DNA from: Novosphingobium piscinae
GTDB lineage: Bacteria; Pseudomonadota; Alphaproteobacteria; Sphingomonadales; Sphingomonadaceae
Assembly (NCBI RefSeq): GCF_014230355.1
Contig: NZ_JACLAX010000002.1
Coordinates: 62,001 to 126,000 of the forward strand
Length of the DNA stretch: 64,000 bases
Reading direction: 5' to 3'
In this document: positions 1 to 8,653 of the stretch, piece by piece
Position numbering within the stretch: position 1 is the stretch's first letter
Layout of the letters: each line of letters starts with the position of its first letter
Program-made: the position numbers and the translations under genes
The notes under the pieces: model-generated
Told to the model about the DNA's origin: nothing
Seen by the model: the letters and a program-made list of their open reading frames with translations, nothing else
Databases searched by the model: none

Positions 1-959
1 ATGATGAACATGGCCGACCAGCTGAGGAACTGCACCAGCGCAAGCCGCTTCATCAGTGGCGGCATCCCGGTGAGGTCGCCGACGATGCTGGTCAGGGCGC
101 CGGCCGGATGGCCCGCCTTGACCCTGCGGATTGCTGCTGCGGTCAGCACCCCGTAGCCGGCGAGCAGGCCAGCGAGGAGATAGAGCTCCTGTTCGAGCCC
201 GACTCCCCAGGTCAGTCCGGCGAGCGCGAGCCCACCGGTGATCCAGCCCAGCGGCTGGCCCAGGCCGCGCCGGGCGAGGTGCTCGGCGGTGGGCGGGGCG
301 GCCGCGGCCGTCGCCGCGGCGAACCGTGCCATCTCCGCGGGCGTGTATTCGCGGGTGGTGAACAGGGTCCACAGGACCGAGGCGAGCAGGGCGGTGCCGC
401 CGAACCAGAAGCTGATCCGGACCGTTTCGGGAATGGTCCCCACCGGCGCCGTGTTCGACACCCCGACAAGGTCGAGCAGCCAGGGAAACAGCGAGCCGAC
501 CACCGCGCCAGCACCGATCAGACCGGTCTGGATGGCATAACCGGCGGTATGCTGGTGTGCGGGCAGCATATCGCCGACGAAGGCGCGGAACGGCTCCATC
601 GCGGTGTTGAGGCTGGCGTCGAGCATCCACAACAGCAGCGCGGCCATCAGCAGGCCGCTGCTGTAGGGCATCAGCACCAGGGACAGCGCGGCCAGCACGG
701 CCCCGGCCAGAAAGTAGGGCCGGCGCCGTCCGAGCCGGCCAAGCCAGGTGCGGTCCGAGAGGTGGCCGATCAGCGGCTGGACCAGCAGCCCGGTCAGCGG
801 GGCGGCGATCCACAGTGCCGGCAGATCATCGATGCGCGAGCCCAGCGACTGGAAGATCCGGCTCATGTTGGCGTTCTGCAGGGCGAAGCCGATCTGGATC
901 CCGAAGAAGCCGAAGCTGATGTTGCACAGCCCGCGCAGGCTCTGGGTGGGCTTGTCCAT
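1..959 (-). CDS. MFS sugar transporter, SLC45/GPH-like (partial, 3' end outside window)
   Basis: Reading the minus strand from the ATG at 959 gives an uninterrupted frame of 319 codons that runs off the window edge, so the C-terminus is missing. The protein starts MDKPTQSLRGLCNISFGFFG, is strongly hydrophobic, and shows the MFS loop motif GHLSDRTWLGRLGRRRPY between its second and third membrane segments. The RRRPYF signature and overall pattern fit the sucrose/maltose proton symporter group (GPH/SLC45). A good ribosome site (AGGAG) lies 5 nt before the start. It is transcribed in the same direction as the lacI gene upstream, and an operator-like palindrome lies between them. Within this locus it would carry maltose or malto-oligosaccharides from periplasm to cytoplasm. 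The family is seen; the exact substrate is inferred from the neighbours. Confidence 0.85.
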   Translation of the reverse strand, partial: MDKPTQSLRGLCNISFGFFGIQIGFALQNANMSRIFQSLGSRIDDLPALWIAAPLTGLLVQPLIGHLSDRTWLGRLGRRRPYFLAGAVLAALSLVLMPYSSGLLMAALLLWMLDASLNTAMEPFRAFVGDMLPAHQHTAGYAIQTGLIGAGAVVGSLFPWLLDLVGVSNTAPVGTIPETVRISFWFGGTALLASVLWTLFTTREYTPAEMARFAAATAAAAPPTAEHLARRGLGQPLGWITGGLALAGLTWGVGLEQELYLLAGLLAGYGVLTAAAIRRVKAGHPAGALTSIVGDLTGMPPLMKRLALVQFLSWSAMFI

Positions 960-1043
960 GCGACTCCTCTCAACCGGGTGCGGTGCGCGTTCCGGCGCCG
1001 CTGCCGGCCACCTCGCTGGCATGCGGCGCGGCGCGCGGCAACA

Positions 1044-1057
1044 TGCATACGAATACC
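1044..1057 (-). promoter_or_regulatory. LacI-family operator-like palindrome upstream of the MFS transporter
   Basis: Read on the minus strand the site is GGTATTCGTATGCA. It differs from the palindrome at 2233-2246 (GGTATACGTATGCC) at only two positions. It lies in the 140-nt gap between the lacI stop and the transporter start. A second copy in the receptor promoter makes chance less likely and suggests that the local LacI protein represses both units. Confidence 0.55.
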
Positions 1058-1100
1058 CTTGGCGCGCCGGACAGCTGGGCGGCCCGCTGCCGAACCGGGT

Positions 1101-2135
1101 TCAGCCCGCGGTGCTGCCGCGCACGACCAGCCGCGCGGGGATCACCGTCGGTGGCGGTTCGCGTCCTTCGATGCGGGCCACCACGGTATCGACCAGCAGG
1201 TTGCCGGCGGCCTGCATGTCCTGGACCAGGGTGGTCAGCGGCGGGTTGGTGTGCCGCGCGGCGAGGATATCGTCGAAGCCCACCACGGCCACGTCGCCGG
1301 GCACGGTCAGGCCCGCCTCGGTGAGCGCGCGCATCGCGCCGATCGCGATCAGATCGCTCGCGGCGAACAGCCCGTCGAAGGCCGCGCCGGCGTCGAGCAG
1401 CGAGCGGGCTGCCGCATAGCCCGATTCCTCGAAGCTCACCGCATTGCGGGTGAGGGCCGCATCATGGGCCACGCCGGCCTCGGCGAGTGCCGCCAAGAGT
1501 CCATGGTAACGCATTGCAAATTCTGGATAATGTTCGTCCGGCTGGCCGATGAAGGCAATCCGTCGCCGGCCCAGCGCCAGCAGGTGTTCGCCGGCCAGGC
1601 GGCCGCCGCCGGCGTTGTCCGAGCCGACCGTGCCACCGATTCCGTCATCCTGGACCGAGCCCCACCGGACGAACTGGGTGCCCTGCCGCACCAGCTGGTC
1701 GAGCCGGCTCTCGTACAGGGTGTAATCGCCATAGCCGAGCAGGATCAGGCCATCGGCGCGGTGGCTGTCCTGGTAGCGGACGTGCCAGTCGTCCTCCATC
1801 CGCTGGAACGAGATCAGCAGATCGTAACCCTGCGCGGCGCAGCGCGCGGTGATCGAGGCGAGCATCGCGAGATAGAACGGATTGATCTTGGTATCGTCGG
1901 GGGTCTGCTCCTCGAAGAACAGCAGGGCGATCGTGTTCGAACGCTGCGAGCGCAGCGACGAGGCGTTCTTGTCGACCGAATAGTGCAGGTCCCGCGCAAT
2001 CGCCTCGATGCGCTGGCGGGTGGCGAGACTCACCGACTTGGATCCGCGCAGCGCGCGGCTGACCGTCGGTTGCGAAACACCCGCAAGATAGGCGATGTCA
2101 AAGCTTGTCGGCTTGGTCGATCGCGTCCGACCCAT
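1101..2135 (-). CDS. LacI family transcriptional regulator of the maltodextrin locus
   Basis: The protein has 344 residues, the normal LacI-family length. The N-terminal helix-turn-helix is clear (SFDIAYLAGVSQPTVSRALRG, residues about 11-31) and is followed by the hinge region. A periplasmic-binding-protein-like sugar domain fills the rest, including GLFAASDLIAIGAMRAL and DVAVVGFDD. A GGGAG ribosome site precedes the ATG. The gene diverges from the TonB receptor and runs in the same direction as the transporter. Two near-identical palindromes, at 1044-1057 and 2233-2246, are probable binding sites. By analogy with the Caulobacter and Xanthomonas maltose loci it should be a repressor released by a maltodextrin-derived ligand. 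The ligand cannot be read from sequence. Confidence 0.93.
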   Translation of the reverse strand: MGRTRSTKPTSFDIAYLAGVSQPTVSRALRGSKSVSLATRQRIEAIARDLHYSVDKNASSLRSQRSNTIALLFFEEQTPDDTKINPFYLAMLASITARCAAQGYDLLISFQRMEDDWHVRYQDSHRADGLILLGYGDYTLYESRLDQLVRQGTQFVRWGSVQDDGIGGTVGSDNAGGGRLAGEHLLALGRRRIAFIGQPDEHYPEFAMRYHGLLAALAEAGVAHDAALTRNAVSFEESGYAAARSLLDAGAAFDGLFAASDLIAIGAMRALTEAGLTVPGDVAVVGFDDILAARHTNPPLTTLVQDMQAAGNLLVDTVVARIEGREPPPTVIPARLVVRGSTAG

Positions 2136-2232
2136 GCCCGTTTTCTCCCACCCCGACTGATCCCGATGACGCTACGTCTTGCTTTGTTCTGGAGCTCTTC
2201 TGCAGCTTTGTGGAGCCCGGTTGCATAAACTC

Positions 2233-2246
2233 GGTATACGTATGCC
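2233..2246 (+). promoter_or_regulatory. LacI-family operator in the receptor promoter region
   Basis: GGTATACGTATGCC is a 14-bp near-palindrome with a central CG: six of seven base pairs are complementary and the seventh is T/G. This is the usual LacI/GalR operator architecture. It sits in the divergent lacI-receptor intergenic region, about 134 nt before the receptor start, and a close copy precedes the transporter. Confidence 0.6.
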
Positions 2247-2379
2247 TTCTTCCGCCGCCAACCCCGTGGTGATTATTCGCAAGGCCACGACGGTTCGATC
2301 CACCCAGTGGACGGCCGCTTCGCAGCACTGAGCGCCACCCCGTCCCGGGAGCATGGCGTGGATCAGGGGGAGGATAAAC

Positions 2380-5133
2380 GTGGCACTTCGTACTCAGCTT
2401 TCAGCCGCATTCGGCGTTTCGGTGATGGCTCTCGCCGTGGCCGCCACGGCGCTGCCCGGCGCGGCCCGGGCCCAGTCGGCTCCGGCCAGGGAAGGCGCTG
2501 GCGAGGGCGTTGGCGAGGCGGCTGCCGAAGAAGGCATCATCGTCACCGGCATCCGCGCCGCGATCAACAGCTCGACCACGCAGAAGCGCCTGAACACCTC
2601 GATTGTCGAAGTGATCAGCGCGGAAGACCTGGGCAAGCTGCCCGACATGTCGATCGCGGAATCGCTGTCGCGCCTGCCTGGGTTCACCACCCAGCGCCTG
2701 GACGGTCGCGCCAACGTGGCCTCGATCCGCGGTCTGGGCCCGGACTTCACGACGACCCTGCTCAATGGGCGTGAACAGGTCAGCATCAACAACAACCGCG
2801 GGGTCGAGCTGGACCAGTACCCCGCCGAACTGCTGAACGGCGCGACGGTCTACAAGACCCCTGACGCCATGCTGATCGGCCAGGCGCTGGGCGGCACGGT
2901 CGACATGAAGACGATCCGTCCGCTGGCTTACGGCAAGACCCAGACCGTGATCACGGCGCGCGGCGAAATCAACAGCCTGAAGCAGCTCAACCCCGACATT
3001 TCGCGCAAGGGCTACCGCGTCAACCTGTTCCACGTTGGCCAGAACGCCGACAAGACCATCGGCTGGGCCTTCGGCTATGCCCGCATGCAATCGCCGATCC
3101 AGGAGCAGCGCTGGAACGCCTGGGGCTACCCGGACCTCAATGCGACCACCAGGGTGATCGGCGGCGCCAAGCCCTACGTGAAGTCGAACGAGCTGAAGCG
3201 CGACGGTCTGATGGGCGTACTCGAGTTCGAACCGAACGACCGGTTCCACACTACCTTCGACGGGTACTGGTCCAAGTTCAACGACAAGCAGCGCCTCCGG
3301 GGCATCGAGCTGCCGCTGCAGTGGTCGGCTGCCCAGCTGCAGCCGGGCTACACCACCCAGAACGGGCTGGTCACCTCGGGCCGCTTCACCGGCGTCGAAG
3401 CCGTGATGCGCAACGATGTCGTGAACCGCGATGCCGAAATCTTCGCCTTCGGCAACAACACCAGGTTCAAGGCCACCGACACGCTGACCTTCGAGCTGGA
3501 CCTGAGCTACTCAAAGGTCACCCGCGTCGAGCAGAACCTGGAAATCTACCTTGGCACCGGTCGCGGTGGCGGGGTGGGGGCGACGGACAGCCTGGGCTTC
3601 ACCATGCCGGCCTCGGGTGGGGTGATCACCTTTGCGCCGACGATCAACTACGCCGATCCCAACCTGTTCACCATCACCGATCCACAGGGTTGGAACAGCT
3701 GCGGCGGGACCGTGCCGAACTGCTAGGACGGCTTCATCAACCGACCGCGCGTCAAGGATCGGCTTAAGGCGATCCGCCTCCAGGCGATCAAGTCGCTCGG
3801 CGGGTTCTTCGACACCGTCACGGTCGGTGCAAACTACTCCGATCGGCGCAAGCAACTGGTCGACGAGGGCTTCGTCCTTACCAACAAGAGCTATCCGGGC
3901 AGCCCGCCGGTCCCGTCGAGCTACCTGTTCTCCCCGGTCTCGCTCGGCTTCATCGGTATCCCGGGCATGGTCTCGTTCGACTCCTGGCGGTACTACAATG
4001 ACGGCAACTACAATTTGACCAGCGAGGCGCTGTGGACGCCGAGCCGTCTGACCAACAGCTACGTGGTCCGCGAAAAGGTGCTGACCGGCTATGTTCAGGG
4101 CAACATCGTCAGCGGCGGCCTGAAGGGCAATGTCGGCCTGCAGATCGTTCACACCAACCAGTCGGCGGATGGTTTCCGGGCATACAACCCGGGCAGCGGC
4201 ACAATCTCCAGCCCGATCACCGATGGGGCCACTTACACCAACGCCCTGCCCAGCCTGAACCTGAGCTACGAACTCGCTCCTGACACTATCGTCCGCTTCG
4301 CCGCGTCGCGGATGCTCGCCCGGGCTCGCATGGACCGGCTCAACCCCGGTGTGAGCGCCAGCTTCAACCTGGCCAACAACGTGCCTGGCGCGAACATCAA
4401 CCGTTCGCCGTGGTCGGGAACGGTCGGCAATGCGAAGCTACGTCCGCTGCTGGCCAACACGGCCGATTTGGCGATCGAGCGCTACTTCGGCAAGGGCGGC
4501 TACGTCAGCGCCGGGGCGTTCTACAAGCAGCTGGACGGCTGGGTCTACCGCCAGGACAACCTGTTCGATTTCACCGGCACCCCGACCCCCGGCAATGTCA
4601 CGCCGACCTTCAACCAGGGCATTGTCTCGCAATGGCTCAACGGCACCAGCAAGGGCAAGCTGTTCGGATTCGAAGCGTCCGCCTCGTTCCCGTTCGCGAC
4701 CTTCTCCGAGGCGCTCGACGGGTTCGGCATCCTGGGCAGCGCATCGTACAGCGAGAGCGAGGTCCGCGAGGGCAACAGCCCGCCGATCTCGATCCCCGGT
4801 CTGTCGTCATGGGTCATCAACGGCACGGCCTACTATGAAAAGAACGGCTTCCAGCTGCGTGCCTCGGCCCGCTACCGGTCGAAGTTCCTGGCCGAGGTCT
4901 CCGGGCTCAGCCTGGCGCGTGAACTGCAGATGGCCGCTGGCGAAACGATCGTCGATGCGCAGATCGGCTACACGTTCCAAAGCGGCAGCCTTGAAGGCCT
5001 GGGCATCCTGCTCCAGGGCACGAACCTGACCAATGCGCCGTTCAAGACCTACCTCAACAACGACGAGCGCCAGGTCCGCGACTATCAGCGCTATGGTCGC
5101 AACCTGATGCTTGGCGTGACCTACAAGTTCTGA
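2380..5133 (+). pseudogene. TonB-dependent outer membrane receptor interrupted by one in-frame TAG
   Basis: The frame codes for a signal peptide (ending AARAQS), a TonB box-like EEGIIVTG, a plug domain (IVEVISAEDLGKLPDMSIAE, then RANVASIRGLGPDF and LNGREQ) and a beta-barrel ending in LGVTYKF with terminal Phe. This is the Xanthomonas/Caulobacter-type receptor used for sugar uptake. I chose GTG 2380 because GGGGGAGGA lies just upstream and it gives a clean signal peptide; ATG 2353 is in the same frame. A TAG at 3724-3726 splits the gene, and the frame stays open after it to TGA 5131. The whole barrel is therefore present and only one codon is wrong. CAG, AAG, TAC, TAT, GAG, TCG or TGG could each be the ancestral codon. 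The expected role is import of malto-oligosaccharides across the outer membrane. It may be a recent nonsense mutation, a sequencing error, or read through. Confidence 0.88.
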
Positions 5134-5140
5134 CTTAGCC

Positions 5141-5168
5141 GACGGGCCCGGTTTCGACCGGGCCTGTC
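5141..5168 (+). promoter_or_regulatory. Strong UUCG-tetraloop hairpin between receptor and halogenase genes
   Basis: Arms GACGGGCCCGGT and ACCGGGCCTGTC form a 12-bp stem, with one G-T pair, closed by TTCG. It lies 8 nt after the receptor stop. No T-run follows, so a full terminator is unlikely. An mRNA-stabilising or attenuating hairpin that lets the receptor be made in excess over the downstream enzymes is the likelier reading. Confidence 0.6.
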
Positions 5169-5225
5169 GCAGAACTTCGGACCATGGTCGATCACAGCGG
5201 CCGGTCCTGTTTCGGGAGAGTCACA

Positions 5226-6740
5226 GTGGATGATCGGCGCATCCGCGATGTCGTGGTGGTCGGTGGCGGAACCGCGGGCTGGATGGCTGCGGCGGCGCTG
5301 TCGGCAACGATGGGCGATCAGCTGCGCATCCGGCTGGTCGAAAGCGAGGACATCGGTACAGTCGGCGTCGGCGAGGCGACTATTCCCGCCATCCGCCTGT
5401 TCAACGGCCTGTGCGGGATCGACGAGGATGCCTTCGTCAAGGCCACCCAGGGCAGCTTCAAGCTGGGAATCGAGTTCCAGAACTGGGGCCGGGTGGGCGA
5501 CAGTTACATGCACGCCTTCGGTCAGATCGGGCAGAGCCTGGATCTGATCGAGTTCTGGCAATACTGGCTGCGCGGGCGCCAGGAAGGGGTGGCCGCTCCG
5601 CTGGGGCATTATTCCTTCAACGAGACGGTGGGGCGGGCAGGGCGCTTCGCCCGGATCGGCCGTATTCCCAACACCGAGCTGGACGGCATCAGCTATGCCT
5701 TCCACTTCGATGCCTCGCTCTACGCCGCCTTCCTGCGCGGCCTGGCCGAGCGCAACGGCGTGGTGCGGACCGAGGGGCGCATTCGCCATGTCCGGCTCGA
5801 TTCGCAGATCGGGCACGTCGCCGCGGTCGAGCTGGAGAGCGGCGAGAGCGTGTCCGGTGAACTGTTCATCGACTGTTCGGGCTTCCGCGGGCTGCTGATC
5901 GAGCAGGCCCTGGAGACCGGCTATGTCGACTGGACCCACTGGCTGCCCTGCGACCGGGCGATCGCCGTGCCAACGGCCAATGTCGGGCCGCTGCGGCCCT
6001 ATACCCAGTCGATCGCCCATGCCGCGGGCTGGCAGTGGCGCATCCCCCTGCAGCACCGCACCGGCAACGGCCATGTCTTCTGCAGCGCATTCATGGACGA
6101 GGCCGAGGCGCGGCGGGTGCTGCTCGACACAGTCGAGGGCGAGCCGCTGGCCGAACCGCGCACGATCCACTTCCGCGCCGGCATGCGGCGCAAGGCCTGG
6201 AACCGCAACGTGATCGCGCTGGGGCTTTCCTCGGGCTTTCTGGAGCCACTGGAATCGACCTCGATCCACCTGGTCCAGAACGGCATCGCCCGATTGCTCT
6301 CGCACTTCCCCGACCGCAACTTTGCCCCGGCTAACATCGACGCTTACAACCGCCGGATCGCCTACGATTACGAGCGGATCCGCGATTTCATCATTCTCCA
6401 CTATCATGCCAACCAGCGCGACGAGCCGTTCTGGCAATCCGTGCGCGAGATGGCCGTGCCGGGCAGCCTACTGGACAAGATCGACCTGTTCCGGGCGACC
6501 GGGCGCGTCTTCCGCGAGCAGGAGGAACTGTTCACCGAGGTCGGCTGGTTCCAGGTCCTGATCGGGCAGAACATCGTCCCCGAGACCTACCATCCGCTCG
6601 CCGATGCGCTGACCCGCGATGAGCTGGCGGGCTTCCTCAAGGATATCCGGACGATCGTGTCCGCCCCCGTGAGCCGGCTGCCGACCCACGAGGAATTCAT
6701 CGCGCATCAGTGCGCTGCCGTGCTGGGCCGCGCCGCCTAG
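5226..6740 (+). CDS. Flavin-dependent tryptophan halogenase family protein
   Basis: The protein has 504 residues from GTG 5226, chosen for the GGGAGAG ribosome site 5 nt before it; ATG 5184 is an in-frame alternative. The FAD-binding motif GGGTAGWM is at residues 13-20. The halogenase lysine falls at K79 in TQGSFKLGIEF, the same number as in PrnA. WQWRIP at 269-274 matches the WxWxIP signature, and SSGFLEPLESTS carries the conserved Glu-Ser pair. All known catalytic features are therefore intact. The family chlorinates or brominates aromatic rings using FADH2 supplied by a separate reductase, and no reductase is seen here. Such genes often sit beside TonB receptors in sugar loci of Xanthomonas, Caulobacter and sphingomonads, where their role is unknown. 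It lies between the receptor and the amylase in one direction, probably in one operon. Confidence 0.9.
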   Translation: MDDRRIRDVVVVGGGTAGWMAAAALSATMGDQLRIRLVESEDIGTVGVGEATIPAIRLFNGLCGIDEDAFVKATQGSFKLGIEFQNWGRVGDSYMHAFGQIGQSLDLIEFWQYWLRGRQEGVAAPLGHYSFNETVGRAGRFARIGRIPNTELDGISYAFHFDASLYAAFLRGLAERNGVVRTEGRIRHVRLDSQIGHVAAVELESGESVSGELFIDCSGFRGLLIEQALETGYVDWTHWLPCDRAIAVPTANVGPLRPYTQSIAHAAGWQWRIPLQHRTGNGHVFCSAFMDEAEARRVLLDTVEGEPLAEPRTIHFRAGMRRKAWNRNVIALGLSSGFLEPLESTSIHLVQNGIARLLSHFPDRNFAPANIDAYNRRIAYDYERIRDFIILHYHANQRDEPFWQSVREMAVPGSLLDKIDLFRATGRVFREQEELFTEVGWFQVLIGQNIVPETYHPLADALTRDELAGFLKDIRTIVSAPVSRLPTHEEFIAHQCAAVLGRAA

Positions 6741-6791
6741 GGTTGCGCGGCCTCTATCGGGCGCGCGTTTGTGTTTCAGGGAACCGGTTCA

Positions 6792-8621
6792 ATGCTACGT
6801 CTGCTTCTTTCCGCCGCCGTTGCGCTGGTGCTGCCCACGCCCATGGGGCGACCCGCAGCGGCACAGACCGCTCCTGCACCGGCGGATTTCCGCGCCCGTC
6901 CACCCGAGTCCGAGGTGATCTACTTCGTGCTCCCCGACCGGTTCGAGAACGGCGATCCCGCCAACGATCGCGGCGGGCTCTCGGGCGATCGGCTGAGCAC
7001 CGGGTTCGATCCGACCGACAAGGCCTTCTACCATGGCGGCGATCTCAAGGGCCTGACCGCGCGGCTCGACTACATCCAGGGCCTGGGCGCCACCGCGCTG
7101 TGGGTCGGGCCGATCTTCAAGAACAAGCCGGTGCAGGGGCCTCCGGGCCAGGAATCGGCCGGTTACCATGGCTACTGGATCACCGATTTCACCCAGGTCG
7201 ATCCGCATTTCGGCAGCAATGCCGAGTTTCGCGCCCTGGTCGAGGCGGCCCATGCCCGCGGCATGAAGGTCTACATGGACATCGTGGTGAACCACACCGC
7301 CGACGTGATCCACTATGCCGAGGTGCCGGCCGGCAGTCCGCCCTATCGCGACAAGGCGGCCTTTCCCTTCTCGCGCCGCGGCGGGCTCGCCGGTCCGGCG
7401 ATCAATCCCGGCTTTGCCGGCGACGCCGATCCGGCCCCGGCCAACTGGGCCAAGCTGACCGATCCCTCCTTCGCCTATACCCCCGTGGTCGATCCAGCCG
7501 AGGCGCGGATCAAGGTGCCGGCCTGGCTCAACGAGCCGCGCTTCTATCACAATCGCGGCGACAGCACCTGGCAGGGCGAGAGCGCGCAGTACGGCGACTT
7601 CTCGGGGCTGGACGATCTGGCCACCGAGGATCCGCGGGTCGTGGCCGGGTTCATCGCCATCTTCGGCCGGTGGATCGACGAGTTCGCGGTCGACGGCTTC
7701 CGCATCGATACGGCCAAGCACGTCGATCCGGCCTTCTGGCGGGCCTTCGTGCCGGCCATGCAGGCCCGGGCACGGGCACGCGGCCTGCCCAACTTCCACA
7801 TCTTCGGTGAGGTGGCGACAGGCGAGTACGATCCCGCCCTCCTGGCCGGCTGGACGCGCAACGCCGGCCTGCCCGCGGTGCTCGATTTCGCCTTCCAGCA
7901 TGCGATCGTGGCCGCCCTGTCGGGCAAGGGCAACGGTGAGCTGGCCCGGCTGTACGACGACGACGCGCTCTATGCCGGCGGCGCGGCGGCCGCCTTGCGC
8001 CTGCCGACCTTCGTCAGCAACCACGATGGCGGGCGCCTGCCCGCGCTGCTGCGACAGGCCGCGCCGGGTCTGGGCGACGATGATCTGCTGGCGCGGCAGC
8101 GGCTGGGCCATGCCATGCTGCTGACGCTGCGCGGTGTGCCGGTGATCTATGCCGGCGACGAACAGGGCATGGTCGGGCGGGGCGGCGATCAGCTGTCCCG
8201 GCAGGACATGTTCGCCTCGCGGGTGGCGCTCTACAATGCCGATCCGCTGCTGGGCACGCGCAGGACCACGGCCACGGCCAGCTTCGACCCGGCTCACCCG
8301 CTCTACCGCGAATGGGCAGAGCTGGCCCGGTTGCGGCGGCGCACGCCGGCGCTGCAGGCCGGGCGCACCGTGGTGCGGGCGGGCGGTGACCGCCCCGGGC
8401 TGTTCGCGGTGTCGCGGTTCGACCCCGGCACCGGCCGCGAGGTGGTGCTCGCCTTCAACACGGCGACCGCCGCGGTCTCCGCGCCGATCGAGGTGGCCGT
8501 CGCCAGCACCGGCTTCGCCAGCCTGGCCGGCACCTGCCCGACGGCGCCCACCGCGCCCGGCACGCTCACCCTGACGCTGCCCGCGCTGGGCTATGCGATC
8601 TGCCGGGCCGCAGGCCAATAG
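6792..8621 (+). CDS. Secreted GH13 alpha-amylase family glycoside hydrolase
   Basis: The protein has 609 residues from ATG 6792 (preceded by CAGGGA), with a signal peptide that ends at about AAAQ. The GH13 barrel begins at EVIYFVLPDRFENGD. The catalytic triad is visible: Asp306 in DGFRID (nucleophile), Glu340 in IFGE (acid/base) and Asp412 in SNHDGG (transition-state Asp). A C-terminal beta domain follows. With a signal peptide and no obvious lipobox it should act in the periplasm or outside the cell, cutting alpha-1,4-glucans or malto-oligosaccharides taken in by the TonB receptor. A GTG at 6771 is an in-frame alternative start but would put extra residues before the signal peptide. It is followed 32 nt later by a second GH13 gene. 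Confidence 0.92.
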   Translation: MLRLLLSAAVALVLPTPMGRPAAAQTAPAPADFRARPPESEVIYFVLPDRFENGDPANDRGGLSGDRLSTGFDPTDKAFYHGGDLKGLTARLDYIQGLGATALWVGPIFKNKPVQGPPGQESAGYHGYWITDFTQVDPHFGSNAEFRALVEAAHARGMKVYMDIVVNHTADVIHYAEVPAGSPPYRDKAAFPFSRRGGLAGPAINPGFAGDADPAPANWAKLTDPSFAYTPVVDPAEARIKVPAWLNEPRFYHNRGDSTWQGESAQYGDFSGLDDLATEDPRVVAGFIAIFGRWIDEFAVDGFRIDTAKHVDPAFWRAFVPAMQARARARGLPNFHIFGEVATGEYDPALLAGWTRNAGLPAVLDFAFQHAIVAALSGKGNGELARLYDDDALYAGGAAAALRLPTFVSNHDGGRLPALLRQAAPGLGDDDLLARQRLGHAMLLTLRGVPVIYAGDEQGMVGRGGDQLSRQDMFASRVALYNADPLLGTRRTTATASFDPAHPLYREWAELARLRRRTPALQAGRTVVRAGGDRPGLFAVSRFDPGTGREVVLAFNTATAAVSAPIEVAVASTGFASLAGTCPTAPTAPGTLTLTLPALGYAICRAAGQ

Positions 8622-8653
8622 TCCCTATTCAACAGAGCGTTGTGCGCGAAACC

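Noticed and set aside
108..2228. A 706-codon plus-strand frame across the transporter and lacI.
   Set aside because: It is antisense to two well-supported genes and has Gln/Arg/Gly-rich composition typical of shadow frames.
3724..3726. Programmed recoding of the TAG (pyrrolysine or similar).
   Set aside because: No supporting structure or gene is seen and the receptor family does not use it; a mutation or error is simpler.
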